Counted from the stretch's first letter, positions 26,194 through 34,804 are shown. The stretch: 46,830 nt of DNA from an uncultured Clostridia bacterium (GCA_945949395.1 CAMFEK010000009.1:1-46830); one strand, 5' to 3'. Numbers and translations are program-made. Notes: generated by a model from the sequence alone, not told the origin.

Positions 26194-27447
26194 TTATTGA
26201 ATATTTTCCGCATAGAGCGTATAAGAGCGGGGCTCCTTAGACTCCTCGCCGCCATCCTGCAAAAAGATTTTACAGTTTTCCATGCCGTCGAGGAAGGATA
26301 AAAGCTGCTCGCTCCAACTGTTTTTTTGATCGACAAAGGCAAAGAGGGTGAGCGAACCGCCGCCCCTCAAATTTTTGCCGCAGGCAAAGGCGTTTTCCAC
26401 GCGGCTGACGACGAAAGGGGAAGGCGAGAGCGCCCAACCCTCCCTGTTCCCCTCCGTCATAGCCAAAGCCTTGGCGTAGGACGGGAGCGAATCCAAAAAC
26501 ACGACGCTGTCATAGCCGACTTCCGCGATGCGCTTTGCCCGCTCGAGCGCGAGCGTGACGGCGAAAACCTTTTGCTCGGGCGTGCTCTCCGCCCCCGCCG
26601 TAAATACGATAGCGCCGGGAAGTTTCTCCTTGCAGGCGAAAACTTCTTCCGCCCTGCCGTCCAGCAGTACGGCGAACACGGGCGTTGCGGGGCTCGCCAT
26701 CTCGATCTGTCGGGAAATGCGTTTCATGAACGGATAGCCGTCCCTCTTTTCGTTGACACATACGATCGCCCGCTGTCCCTTTGCGATTTTGACGGAACAA
26801 ATCTCCTCTTGGTAAGGGAAGAGAAGTTTATCGGGATAGGCGGGCGGGATATCTTCAAAATGCTTTCGCTTTTCGTAAGCGCCCACGGTGAGGGAACACA
26901 CGGTGACGAGACGATCCAAAGACGCCTCCCCGTTCCCCTCTTTTTTCGCGTAACAGGCGATAAGGTCGCCTGGGCGCAGGTTCATTCGGCGAACGTCTTC
27001 CTCCGAAAGGGACACGTAAGGAGAATTTTTCAGCGTGGGATCCTCTTCGATGCGGTTTTCCCCCTCGCGAAAAACGAGCGTTCCGACAAAGGAAAAGACT
27101 TCCTTCGCGTTGCCCGTCGATACGGTAAAGCCGGTTTGCGCCTGCTCGAGCGCCCTCTCCTTTTTTTCGTAGCGCAGGCGAATGTTGGAAAGCTCCTGCA
27201 TGATAGCGGGATCGGGCGCCTCCTCCTTGACGGGTGCGCCGCGCTTGGAACGCTCGATCGGCGGAATCTCTCCGATGAGAATCGCGGAGATCTCCTGAAT
27301 CAGAACGTCTTTATTTTTCGCCGCGGGACGAGAGACGCCGACTTCCCTGCCGACGTTGCGCAAAACGTGCACGCCGAAAGAGGACAGATAGGCGACGTAC
27401 ATACCGTAGAGCGGGTTGTCGCGAAAGTTTTCTTTCCGTTCGATCAA
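26194..27447 (-). CDS. Rho-like protein lacking a functional P-loop (pseudo-ATPase)
   Basis: A 417-residue Rho termination factor homologue. It has a Rho N-terminal-like helical region (LRNVGREVGVSRPAAKNKDVL, about 29-49), an RNA-binding CSD-like region (YVSLSEEDVRRMNLRPGDLI, about 144-163, closely echoing Rho's primary RNA site), then FEDIPPAYPDKLLFPYQEE and IAKGQRAIVCV (about 221-231). In Rho the last is followed by the Walker A loop PPKAGKT; here the same position reads NEKRDGYP, so Gly-Lys-Thr is missing. Walker B survives (SVVFLDSLPSYAKA), but DERPEEV becomes DGRAEEV. The Q-loop/R-loop end is shortened. I infer RNA binding without ATP hydrolysis. It shares an ATGA with the upstream gene. 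Confidence 0.85.
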   Translation of the reverse strand: MIERKENFRDNPLYGMYVAYLSSFGVHVLRNVGREVGVSRPAAKNKDVLIQEISAILIGEIPPIERSKRGAPVKEEAPDPAIMQELSNIRLRYEKKERALEQAQTGFTVSTGNAKEVFSFVGTLVFREGENRIEEDPTLKNSPYVSLSEEDVRRMNLRPGDLIACYAKKEGNGEASLDRLVTVCSLTVGAYEKRKHFEDIPPAYPDKLLFPYQEEICSVKIAKGQRAIVCVNEKRDGYPFMKRISRQIEMASPATPVFAVLLDGRAEEVFACKEKLPGAIVFTAGAESTPEQKVFAVTLALERAKRIAEVGYDSVVFLDSLPSYAKALAMTEGNREGWALSPSPFVVSRVENAFACGKNLRGGGSLTLFAFVDQKNSWSEQLLSFLDGMENCKIFLQDGGEESKEPRSYTLYAENIQ

Positions 27448-28100
27448 TGACTTCTCTCCATCAAAATGATCTTGGTCGATTCGTCGGAAAGGTCCTCGCG
27501 GTTAAATTCGAGGGTGTTATCCTCGCAATATTCCACGTCCTCTTCCTCGAAAAGATCCAAAAATTCGTCGGGCTTATCGATATCCATGTGGATACCCTTC
27601 GCCTTATAGTGCATGGGAATGACGATTTCCGGCATGATGCGGTCGACGTATTTCTTTGCCTGTTTCGCGTCGATGGTGTAGTTGCCGCCGACGGGGATCA
27701 ATAAAATGTTGACGGGCAGGATCATTTCCAAAAGCTCGGCGGTACATTCTTCGCCTAAATCGCCCATGTGACAGATATCCAACCCGTCCATGCGGTACTT
27801 GAAAATGATGTTTTCCCCTCTCTTTTTCCCTTGAACGTCGTCGTGATAGCTCTTGATGCCGTTGATTTCGACCCCGGACAGATCATAGTTCCCCTCTTTT
27901 TCGATGATGACGAGCTTATTGCCCTTCTTCGTCACGGCGCGAACGTTGTTGTGGTCGAAATGAGAGTGGCTCACCGTGATCGCGTCCGCCTCCACGGGGG
28001 GAAGTTTGATGCCGATGCTGTTATAAGGATCGGTTACGACGGTGATGCCGGTACTCTCGGTCAGGACAAAACAGGAATGTCCCAGATACTTGATTTCCAT
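27444..28100 (-). CDS. Metallo-beta-lactamase-fold hydrolase (UPF0173-like)
   Basis: A 218-residue MBL-fold protein. It begins MEIKYLGHSCF, has the metal motif SHSHFDHNN (about residues 44-52), then GDLG with a metal-ligand Asp and IPMHYKAKG with the last His. This pattern fits the L-ascorbate 6-phosphate lactonase-like/UPF0173 group (YtkL type); the substrate is unknown. It overlaps the Rho-like gene by 4 bases (ATGA) and starts 22 bases after the DUF1934-like gene, so all three are one operon. Confidence 0.88.
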   Translation of the reverse strand: MEIKYLGHSCFVLTESTGITVVTDPYNSIGIKLPPVEADAITVSHSHFDHNNVRAVTKKGNKLVIIEKEGNYDLSGVEINGIKSYHDDVQGKKRGENIIFKYRMDGLDICHMGDLGEECTAELLEMILPVNILLIPVGGNYTIDAKQAKKYVDRIMPEIVIPMHYKAKGIHMDIDKPDEFLDLFEEEDVEYCEDNTLEFNREDLSDESTKIILMERSH

Positions 28101-28122
28101 TATAGCTCCTTTCTAAATTCCG

Positions 28123-28515
28123 TTACGATACGGTTGCGACGGCTTTTTTTGCCTCCATACAGACCTTCATGTGCTGACAGCCGCCTTCCTGACGGAGGAT
28201 ATATTCGATAGCGATAAAAATTTCGTCCCTCGTCTCGAATAGGGAATATTCGAGGGTATCCATCGGCATAAGCCCCGTATTTTCGCCGAACGTGAGTTTG
28301 GCGAGCGTCTGCTTTTTCCGATCGAAGGTAAGCTCTAATCCGTAATCTCCGCTGCGGGATAAACGCGCTTCTTCCAGATAAAGCAGCGTTTTTCCCTCCC
28401 CCTGAAAATAGGTGAGCACCCTGCCCTTCTGCGTGTATTTTAATGCCGCGTCGAGGAAAAAGACCGTCTCTTCCTCGTCTGCTCGCGTTGTGATCTTCAG
28501 CTTATACTTTTCCAT
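28123..28515 (-). CDS. DUF1934 (YwiB)-like beta-barrel protein
   Basis: A 130-residue protein dominated by beta strands. Recognisable parts are a central ELTFDRKKQTLAKLTFGENTG region, a Met-rich LMPMDTLEYS stretch, and FIAIEYILRQEGG near the C-terminus, which resemble the DUF1934/YwiB calycin-like family. Its molecular role is unknown; YwiB relatives are often near argS or rpoE. It leads the operon with the MBL and Rho-like genes, and has a consensus promoter at 28536-28564. Identification of the family is from memory of its pattern and is moderate. Confidence 0.6.
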   Translation of the reverse strand: MEKYKLKITTRADEEETVFFLDAALKYTQKGRVLTYFQGEGKTLLYLEEARLSRSGDYGLELTFDRKKQTLAKLTFGENTGLMPMDTLEYSLFETRDEIFIAIEYILRQEGGCQHMKVCMEAKKAVATVS

Positions 28516-28535
28516 TTTTATACTATACTATTTTC

Positions 28536-28564
28536 ATTATAACACAACCTTTCGGGAATTTCAA
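28536..28564 (-). promoter_or_regulatory. Promoter of the DUF1934-MBL-Rho-like operon
   Basis: Minus strand: TTGAAA (28564-28559), 17-base spacer, TATAAT (28541-28536), 20 bases before the start codon. Confidence 0.8.
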
Positions 28565-28602
28565 TATTTTTTCCGCATTTCCGAAAAAACGTCCCGAAAA
28601 AA

Positions 28603-29430
28603 TTACACTTTTCCGCTCTTGATATTTTCGCGAATGAGCCTGCCCTCTTTCAGCGCCGCGGACAGCTTTTGCGGCGAGTTTTCCTGCAACGCTTCGCGGT
28701 AGACTTGCAGATGGGAGATGAGCGTATTCAGCTCTTCCAACAGATTGTCCCGATTATACAGATAGAGCTGCGTCCACACTGCCTCGTCGACGCCCGCGAT
28801 CCTCGTCATGTCCTGAAAGCTCCCGCCCGTGAAACCCTCGTAGCCCTCTACGGTAGGGCTCTTGACGTACGCATTGGAAACCACGTGCGCGAGCTGGGAG
28901 GTGAGGGCGATTTTTTTGTCGTGATAGAGGGCGGAACATTCCACGATGCGGGAAAAACCCATTGCGCGGGAGAGTTCCTTTATCGTTTCGACGGCGTCCG
29001 CGTCGGTAAACTCGTTTTTCGTGATAATCATGCTGGCGCCGCGGAACATGCTCTCCGAGGAGCTTTCCAGCCCTCTCGTCTCCTTGCCCGCCATGGGGTG
29101 CGTGCCGACGTAGCGATAGTTTCTCTCCTTTGCATAGATGAAGTCCTCCACCACGCCCTTGACGCCGCAGATATCGGCGACGATAGCGCCGTCGCGAAAG
29201 CGCGCCGTGTCCATGTACTGCATGGCGGTTTGCGGGGGGAGCGCGACGAACACGACGTCGTACTCCTCTACGTTTTTCACCTCACTGTCAATATATGCTC
29301 TTTGGAGCGCCGTCTCTACAACGGCGTGATTTCTGTTCCAACCGTCCACGATATATTCGCCCGTCATCTTCAGACTTCTCGCGATCGAGCCGCCGATGAT
29401 GCCCAAGCCGATAACTGCTATCTTCAACAT
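28603..29430 (-). CDS. tyrA: Prephenate dehydrogenase
   Basis: NAD(P)-dependent oxidative decarboxylation of prephenate in tyrosine synthesis. The Rossmann fingerprint is IAVIGLGIIGGSIARSLK (residues 4-21). Downstream blocks ADICGVKG, GTHPMAGKETRG and the active-site region YHDKKIALTSQLAH match TyrA. The 275-residue protein lacks the ACT domain of longer Bacillus enzymes. The 7-base overlap with the HAD phosphatase gene makes them one transcript. Confidence 0.93.
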   Translation of the reverse strand: MLKIAVIGLGIIGGSIARSLKMTGEYIVDGWNRNHAVVETALQRAYIDSEVKNVEEYDVVFVALPPQTAMQYMDTARFRDGAIVADICGVKGVVEDFIYAKERNYRYVGTHPMAGKETRGLESSSESMFRGASMIITKNEFTDADAVETIKELSRAMGFSRIVECSALYHDKKIALTSQLAHVVSNAYVKSPTVEGYEGFTGGSFQDMTRIAGVDEAVWTQLYLYNRDNLLEELNTLISHLQVYREALQENSPQKLSAALKEGRLIRENIKSGKV

Positions 29431-30248
29431 AGCGATTCCCCTTTGATAATGAATTTTTCCACCGCCAGACCGACGCCGTCGTGGTCGTTATCCGCCGTGA
29501 CGAAATCCGCCATCGCCTTTACGTCGGGATGCGCGTTTTCCATCGCCACGGAGAGCCCCGCCACGCGCAGCATGGGCATATCGTTTTTTCCGTCGCCGCA
29601 AGCCATGAGCTGTTCCTTCGTGTTGCCCGTCAAAAGGTTGAGTTTTTCGAGCGCGGAAGCCTTATCCACGCCGAGGGGCACGACCTCCAAAAAGAAGGGT
29701 TGTGAAAAGTAAACGTCGAACTTGCCCGCAAAATTTTGCTTGAAATATTCCTCGACGGGGAGCAGCCTCTCGTGTTCCCCCACCACCAAAAACTTGATGA
29801 TGCTGGGGGGAAGATGCTCCGAAAGGTTATCCACTTCCGTAACGGGGCAATTGAGACAGCGCTGCTCCTCCATGACGTACTGCGTGGCGTTTTCCGTCAA
29901 AATCTCCTTTTCGGAATAGGTGATGACCTCCACGCCGTTAAATTTCTCCTTGACGGAAAGGACGGCGTCGCAATACCGTTTTTCAAAAAACGTCTCGAAT
30001 ACGACTTGGTTCGTCTTGCAGTCGACGACTCTCCCGCCGTTGAAGGCGAGAATGTAGCCCCCGCGCTTATCGAGCTCCAACTCGCTTGCGAGCGCGCGAA
30101 TGCCCACGTCGGGGCGACCGGACGCCAGTACGATATTGACGCCCTTTTCCATGGCGGCAAACAACATTTTTTTCGTGAAGGGCGTTACCCGTTTGTTACT
30201 GTCGGTGAGCGTTCCGTCTAAATCGAGCGCGAGCTTTTTATAGGACAT
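29424..30248 (-). CDS. Cof-type HAD phosphatase
   Basis: HAD hydrolase of the Cof/YbiV class with a large C2 cap. Motif I is LALDLDGTLTDSN (residues about 6-18), motif II VLASGRPD, motif IV GDGKNDMPML. It dephosphorylates sugar phosphates, FMN or PLP in relatives; the specific substrate is open. Start at ATG 30248 (GGAG, then AAAAAAAGG); upstream in-frame codons reach into the promoter and are ignored. The 274-residue length is normal. Cotranscribed with tyrA. Confidence 0.9.
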   Translation of the reverse strand: MSYKKLALDLDGTLTDSNKRVTPFTKKMLFAAMEKGVNIVLASGRPDVGIRALASELELDKRGGYILAFNGGRVVDCKTNQVVFETFFEKRYCDAVLSVKEKFNGVEVITYSEKEILTENATQYVMEEQRCLNCPVTEVDNLSEHLPPSIIKFLVVGEHERLLPVEEYFKQNFAGKFDVYFSQPFFLEVVPLGVDKASALEKLNLLTGNTKEQLMACGDGKNDMPMLRVAGLSVAMENAHPDVKAMADFVTADNDHDGVGLAVEKFIIKGESLC

Positions 30249-30279
30249 CCTTTTTTTCTCCGAAATTGAATTCTTTACC

Positions 30280-30308
30280 ATTTTACAACAAAATATCTCT
30301 TCTGTCAA
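30280..30308 (-). promoter_or_regulatory. Promoter of HAD-tyrA
   Basis: Minus strand: TTGACA (30308-30303), 17-base spacer, TAAAAT (30285-30280), 32 bases before the HAD start. Confidence 0.8.
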
Positions 30309-30334
30309 TCGTAAGAGCGGGAATGGCGACCGTT

Positions 30335-31849
30335 TCACAGCTCAAAAATTCTCGCGGCGATATTTTGCGCGAACGCCGCGTCGTGTTCGACGATGAGCAT
30401 GGTCGCGTTGCTCGAAACTAAAAGATGCTCCAACTGAATACGGGAGAACACGTCTAAAAAGTTCAACGGCTCGTCCCAAAGGTACAGATGCGCAGGTTTT
30501 GACAGACTTTGCGCCAGCATAATTTTTTTCTTTTGCCCGTCGGAGAGTGCGGAGATATCCCCCGAAAAGACCTTGTTATAAAAGCCGAGCGTATGCAAGA
30601 TAGCGCGGAAGAGCGTTTCGTCGATCCCGCTATCCCGACAGTACGCCGAGAGGGAGCCGGAAAGGCGCTCCGCGGATTGATCGACGAAGGAGACGACGAG
30701 GTTACTCGCCACCTGCAACGTGCCGGACTTTTCCGCTTGCCCCCTCTCCCCCGTCGCCGCGGTGCGGATCGCCTGCAAGAGCGTGGATTTTCCGGAGCCG
30801 TTTCTTCCGCGCAATACCACCTTTTCGCCCTGATAAAGGGAAAAGCAAAAATCGGAAAGCACCCGCCTTTCCCCGTAGCAAAGGCAAAGGCGGTCGGCGT
30901 AGACGAGAATGCGTTTTACGTGTTCAAGCGGCTGCCATTTGAGAGGAGATTCCGCCTCGATATCCTGCAATAAGCCTTCCTGCCGCTCCCGCTCCGCCTC
31001 GATCCGCTTTTGCGTATTTTTCACGCTGCTCTGCATCTTTTTGGTCTTACTTCCGATATAGGAACGAGCGTTCATGGCGCGGTCGTGCTCTTTGATGCTA
31101 TTAAAACCGATTTTGGCGCGCTCGCTCTTATCCGCCCAGCGCTTCAGGCGCTCAGACGATTGCTCCAGCTTTTCGATTTCCCGTCTATGCTTTTCGTTTT
31201 CCGCACGGGCGAAGGCGTCCGCCCTCTGCTTTTGTTCCCACCACGAAGAAAAGTTTCCCTGCTGTACTTCCACCGTTTTTTTATTGAGCGCCAAAATATG
31301 ATCGACGCAACCGTCCAACAGGTCGCGATCGTGCGAGACGAGCAAAAAGCCCTTCTTGCTCGCCAAATACCTTTTCACCTCCTGCCGCGCAAAATAATCG
31401 AGATGATTGGTCGGCTCGTCGATGAGAAGAAAACTGTTTTCCGCGGCAAACAGGACGGCAAGCTGCACCTTCGTGCGTTCCCCATGGCTCAACGTGCCGT
31501 AGGGGCGATACAGTATTTCCGCGTCCTCCGCCAGATCGTTCAACTCTGCGACGACGCGCCACTCCTTAGCAAAAGCGTTCCACGAGGAAATCAGTTCGTA
31601 TGCGCATTTGCCGTATTCTTCCCGCTGGACGGGGTAGGGAAAGCTCTCGAACCCGACGGGTGCGGATATGCTCCCCCGATACTCGTATTTCTTTTGCAAC
31701 AAGTTCAAAAAAGTCGTTTTTCCCTTACCGTTTCTGCCGATGAAACCCGTTTTCCAGTCGGTATCGATTCGGAAGGACATATTTTCAAATACATTTTGAT
31801 CGCTGCCCTCGTAGCCGAAGGTCAGATTCGTAACGTTGATCCAAGACAT
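30335..31849 (-). CDS. ABC-F ribosomal protection-type protein, Lsa-like
   Basis: A 504-residue ABC-F protein: two ABC domains with no membrane part. Domain 1 has Walker A IGRNGKGKTT (about 37-46), signature LSHGERTKVQLA, Walker B LIDEPTNHLD. A linker of charged helices (residues about 190-320) follows, then domain 2 with GRNGSGKST, LSDGQKKKIMLAQSLSK and LWDEPLNFLD. Start and domain details (NLTFGYEG, DTDWKTGFIGRNG) follow enterococcal Lsa(A), whose class gives lincosamide, streptogramin A and pleuromutilin resistance by clearing drug from the ribosome. Drug range is inference. The leader carries a promoter, a three-codon upstream ORF and a terminator, consistent with drug-sensing regulation. 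Confidence 0.88.
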   Translation of the reverse strand: MSWINVTNLTFGYEGSDQNVFENMSFRIDTDWKTGFIGRNGKGKTTFLNLLQKKYEYRGSISAPVGFESFPYPVQREEYGKCAYELISSWNAFAKEWRVVAELNDLAEDAEILYRPYGTLSHGERTKVQLAVLFAAENSFLLIDEPTNHLDYFARQEVKRYLASKKGFLLVSHDRDLLDGCVDHILALNKKTVEVQQGNFSSWWEQKQRADAFARAENEKHRREIEKLEQSSERLKRWADKSERAKIGFNSIKEHDRAMNARSYIGSKTKKMQSSVKNTQKRIEAERERQEGLLQDIEAESPLKWQPLEHVKRILVYADRLCLCYGERRVLSDFCFSLYQGEKVVLRGRNGSGKSTLLQAIRTAATGERGQAEKSGTLQVASNLVVSFVDQSAERLSGSLSAYCRDSGIDETLFRAILHTLGFYNKVFSGDISALSDGQKKKIMLAQSLSKPAHLYLWDEPLNFLDVFSRIQLEHLLVSSNATMLIVEHDAAFAQNIAARIFEL

Positions 31850-31901
31850 AGCTGTTTTATTCCTTTGTCCGTTCGGACGATTCGGAAATTTTCGGCAAAA
31901 G

Positions 31902-31935
31902 AAAAAAAATCGATTGTACTGCTACAAACGATTTT
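31902..31935 (-). terminator. Intrinsic terminator in the ABC-F leader (putative attenuator)
   Basis: Minus strand: AAAATCG/CGATTTT outer stem (31929-31935 with 31907-31913), one mismatch, TTGTA/TACAA inner stem, GCAG loop, followed by eight U. It lies between the promoter at 32092-32120 and the gene, about 50 bases before the ABC-F start, so full-length message requires readthrough. Confidence 0.85.
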
Positions 31936-32050
31936 CTCTTTACGATCGACGGCATCCGCCTGTTTCAAGGAGGAGGGCGATCCTTCTCTTGCGCGCGAAA
32001 ATTTCCCCTTTTTTTGAAAAGTAGGTCAAATTTCCATTGCAAAAGAAGAA

Positions 32051-32062
32051 TTATTTACGCAT
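32051..32062 (-). CDS. Three-codon leader ORF (MRK) upstream of ABC-F
   Basis: Minus strand ATG CGT AAA TAA, preceded by AGAGGTGGAAA, a plausible ribosome site, about 25 bases from the predicted transcription start. Very short leader ORFs control attenuators of some ABC-F and macrolide-resistance genes; stalling there would favour readthrough of the terminator at 31902-31935. Could be a chance ORF. Confidence 0.5.
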   Translation of the reverse strand: MRK

Positions 32063-32091
32063 TTTCCACCTCTATGTTTATTTTCAAGGAC

Positions 32092-32120
32092 AGTATAGCA
32101 GATTCTTGCCCGTCTGTCAA
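32092..32120 (-). promoter_or_regulatory. Promoter of the ABC-F gene
   Basis: Minus strand: perfect TTGACA (32120-32115), 17-base spacer, TATACT (32097-32092). It starts immediately after the pfl terminator and produces a leader of about 235 bases. Confidence 0.88.
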
Positions 32121-32121
32121 C

Positions 32122-32153
32122 AGAAAAAGCCGCAAAGAAAATTCTTTGCGGCT
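32122..32153 (-). terminator. Terminator of the pfl operon
   Basis: A 12-base perfect stem (32128-32139 with 32142-32153, AGCCGCAAAGAA paired with its complement), loop of two, followed on the minus strand by UUUUU. It is 7 bases past the stop of the glycyl-radical gene. Confidence 0.92.
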
Positions 32154-32159
32154 CTCTTC

Positions 32160-32396
32160 TTACATGGACTCGTGAATGGTACGGGAGATCACGTCGTCCT
32201 GCTGTTCCTTGGTGAGTTTGTTGAAGTTTACCGCGTATCCGGATACGCGGACGGTGAGCTGAGGATACTTTTCGGGATGCGCCTGCGCGTCCAAAAGCAA
32301 CTCTCTGCTGAATACGTTTACGTTGAGGTGGTGACCGCCGTCGGCGCAATAGCCGTCCAGCATAGCAACCAGATTATCGATTCTTGAATTAGCCAT
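32160..32396 (-). CDS. Glycyl-radical domain of split pyruvate formate-lyase (GrcA-like)
   Basis: A 78-residue protein equal to the C-terminal glycyl-radical segment of [23 protein letters not shown], then the radical loop [12 protein letters not shown] with Gly53, ending RTIHESM as PFL does. The neighbouring pflB stops just before this segment, so both halves are needed to rebuild one enzyme. E. coli GrcA (YfiD) and a T4 protein are free radical domains too, but they are spares beside an intact PFL. Start at ATG 32396 with AAAGGAG upstream; a longer frame overlapping pflB is not protein-like. It is 20 bases after pflB. Confidence 0.9.
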   Translation of the reverse strand: MANSRIDNLVAMLDGYCADGGHHLNVNVFSRELLLDAQAHPEKYPQLTVRVSGYAVNFNKLTKEQQDDVISRTIHESM

Positions 32397-32416
32397 AATA
32401 TTTTCTCCTTTGTCAA

Positions 32417-34456
32417 TTAGTCGTCGAGTTTGCCCAAAGAGTCGGGCGTGATAGAAAAGGTGTTGGAAATGCCGTCGCGGGCGAAGTCGTAAGGGAGTTT
32501 CGCCACCGATTCCAAGGACGCGAGCGCGCCGTTGGTATCGCGACCGTGCATGGGGTTGGCGCCGGGCGCGAGCGGGGTTCCCGCACGTCTGCCGTCGGGC
32601 GTGTTGCCCGTCTTTTTGCCGTACACCACGTTCGAGGTGATGGTGAGAATGGACGTGGTGGGAATGGAATCGCGATAGGTGTAGTGAGACGCGACCTGAC
32701 GCATGAAATGCTTGACGAGCCAAACGGCGATTTCGTCCGCGCGGTCGTCGTTATTGCCGTATTTGGGATAATCTCCCTCGATGCGGTAGTCGACGACGAC
32801 GCCCTCCTCGTCGCGAACGGGATACACTTTGGCGTACTTGATCGCGGAGAGGGAGTCGACGGCGCAGGAGAGCCCCGCGATGCCCGTAGCGAAGAATCTC
32901 CGCACCTTGGTGTCGTGCAATGCCATTTCGAGCGCTTCGTAGGAATATTTATCGTGCATGATGTGAATGAGGTTGAGCGTGTCCACGTAGACTTTGGCGA
33001 GCCACTTGACCATCTGCTTGTACTTTTCGATCACGTCGTCGTAATCGAGCGCCCCGTCGCCGTGAACGGCTTCGTACTTGGGCGCGACCTGCATGTGCTT
33101 GCCCGTCACCTTGTCCTTCATGAGCTCGTCCTTGCCGCCGTTGATGGCGTAGAGCAGACACTTGGCAAGGTTCGCCCTCGCGCCGAAGAACTGCATATCC
33201 TTGCCGACCCGCATACAACTTACGCAGCAGGCGATGCAGTAGTCGTCGCCCATCAGCGGTCTCATCAGATCGTCCGACTCGTACTGAATGGCAGACGTAT
33301 CGATGGAAACCTTGGCGCAGTAGCGCTTGAACCCCAAGGGCAGGCGCTTGGACCACAAAACCGTGAGGTTGGGTTCGGGCGCGGGACCGAGATTTTCCAG
33401 GGTATGCAGGACGCGGAAGGCGTTCTTCGTGACGAGCGATCTGCCGTCCATGCCGACGCCGCCGATGGATTCGGTTACCCAAGTCGGGTCGCCGGAGAAG
33501 AGTTCGTTGTATTCCTTGATGCGCATGAACTTGACCATGCGGAGTTTCATGATGAAATGATCTATCATCTCCTGCGCTTCTTCTTCCGTGATGATACCCC
33601 TTGCGAGATCTCTCTCGATATAGATATCGAGGAAGGTGGTATTTCTGCCGATGGACATCGCCGCGCCGTTCTGATCTTTGATGGCGCCGAGATAGCCGAA
33701 ATAGAGCCATTGAATGGCTTCCTGCGCGGTCTCCGCGGGGCGTGAAATATCGAAACCGTACTTCGCCGCCATGCTCTTGAGCGCCTTTAGCGCCTTGATC
33801 TGCTCGGCGACCTCCTCTCTGTCGCGGACGAGCTCGGGCGTCATTCTGCCGCCCATGTGCAGTTTATCCAGCTCCTTCTGCTTGATGAGGTAATCCACGC
33901 CGTAGAGCGCGACGCGGCGATAATCGCCGACGATGCGACCTCTGCCGTAGGTGTCGGGAAGTCCCGTCAAAATGTGAGAGGTGCGGCAGGCGCGCATCTC
34001 GGGGGTATACGCGTCGAATACGCCGTCGTTGTGCGTCTTTCTGTACTGCGTGAAAATTTCTTTCACCTTGGGGGAAAGCTCGTAGCCGTACATCTGCAAG
34101 GACTGTTCCGCCATGCGTAGCCCGCCGAAGGGCATGAGTCCGCGCTTGAGCGGCTTGTCCGTCTGCAAGCCGACGATTTTTTCCAACTCTTTATCGATAT
34201 AGCCGGGCGTGGGATACGCGTCGATCTTGGAAACGATCTCCGTTTCGGCGTCGAGCACGCCGCCCTTCGCCCTCTCCTGCGCCATCAGATCGAGCACTTC
34301 CGCCCAAAGCGCTTTGGTCGCCTCGGTGGGACCCGCCAAAAAGCTCGCGTCCCCCTCGTATTCCTTATAATTTCTCTGAATAAAGTCGCGAGTGTCTATC
34401 TCATTCTCCTCGCACCATTTTCCGGGTACAAACCCTTCCCATGCCTTTGAAAACAT
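32417..34456 (-). CDS. pflB: Pyruvate formate-lyase catalytic domain, lacking glycyl-radical segment
   Basis: Converts pyruvate and CoA to acetyl-CoA and formate by radical chemistry. The 679-residue product follows PFL from the N-terminus ([15 protein letters not shown]) through the active-site cysteine pair CIACCVSCM (Cys410-Cys411) and [12 protein letters not shown] to the end [12 protein letters not shown], then stops. Normal PFLs are about 750 residues and continue for about 75 more with the RVSGYAV radical loop, which here is encoded by the next gene. A Cys replaces the usual Pro after CCVS (CCVSCM instead of CCVSPM), as in some relatives. Order of the operon: pflA, thioredoxin-like, pflB, radical domain. 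Confidence 0.93.
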   Translation of the reverse strand: MFSKAWEGFVPGKWCEENEIDTRDFIQRNYKEYEGDASFLAGPTEATKALWAEVLDLMAQERAKGGVLDAETEIVSKIDAYPTPGYIDKELEKIVGLQTDKPLKRGLMPFGGLRMAEQSLQMYGYELSPKVKEIFTQYRKTHNDGVFDAYTPEMRACRTSHILTGLPDTYGRGRIVGDYRRVALYGVDYLIKQKELDKLHMGGRMTPELVRDREEVAEQIKALKALKSMAAKYGFDISRPAETAQEAIQWLYFGYLGAIKDQNGAAMSIGRNTTFLDIYIERDLARGIITEEEAQEMIDHFIMKLRMVKFMRIKEYNELFSGDPTWVTESIGGVGMDGRSLVTKNAFRVLHTLENLGPAPEPNLTVLWSKRLPLGFKRYCAKVSIDTSAIQYESDDLMRPLMGDDYCIACCVSCMRVGKDMQFFGARANLAKCLLYAINGGKDELMKDKVTGKHMQVAPKYEAVHGDGALDYDDVIEKYKQMVKWLAKVYVDTLNLIHIMHDKYSYEALEMALHDTKVRRFFATGIAGLSCAVDSLSAIKYAKVYPVRDEEGVVVDYRIEGDYPKYGNNDDRADEIAVWLVKHFMRQVASHYTYRDSIPTTSILTITSNVVYGKKTGNTPDGRRAGTPLAPGANPMHGRDTNGALASLESVAKLPYDFARDGISNTFSITPDSLGKLDD

Positions 34457-34483
34457 CTGATTTTGCTCCTTCTATGTGTATTT

Positions 34484-34801
34484 TTATTTTTTCTCTTGAA
34501 AATGTTCCTCTATTTTCGCGTCTATCCAAAGCTCCAAAATCTCTTCCGGCTGATAGCCGTGACAGCGGGCAAACTCCCTGCCGTCGTCCGCCAAAATGAC
34601 GGTGGGCACCCTCTCCACGCCGAAAAAGGTCACGATATCCTTCGTGTCTTCCGATACCTCCACTTGCTCGAGTCGGATATCCTTTCGCCCGCCGAGCACG
34701 CTGTCGAGCACGGGAGCGAGGGTGAGACAGCCCATGCACCCCTCCCCGCTGAATGCGATACAGGTAAGTCCCTGAAAACGTTTTTTGTTCTCTTCCGTCA
34801 T
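34484..34801 (-). CDS. Thioredoxin-like protein with CMGC motif
   Basis: A 105-residue thioredoxin-fold protein. The active-site motif is GEGCMGCLTLAPVLD (Cys22-Met-Gly-Cys25) instead of the usual WCGPC; a cis-Pro lies in RVPTVILADDG, and GYQPEEILE closes the fold. A CxxC with this pair could reduce disulfides or act as a redox sensor; function is not established. It sits between pflA and pflB, 4 bases after pflA, so it is likely to serve the radical-enzyme system, for example protecting or reducing its cysteines. No signal peptide: cytoplasmic. Confidence 0.85.
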   Translation of the reverse strand: MTEENKKRFQGLTCIAFSGEGCMGCLTLAPVLDSVLGGRKDIRLEQVEVSEDTKDIVTFFGVERVPTVILADDGREFARCHGYQPEEILELWIDAKIEEHFQEKK

Positions 34802-34804
34802 AGT

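Noticed and set aside
32546..33745. Long open frame opposite pflB
   Set aside because: Antisense shadow; no family features.
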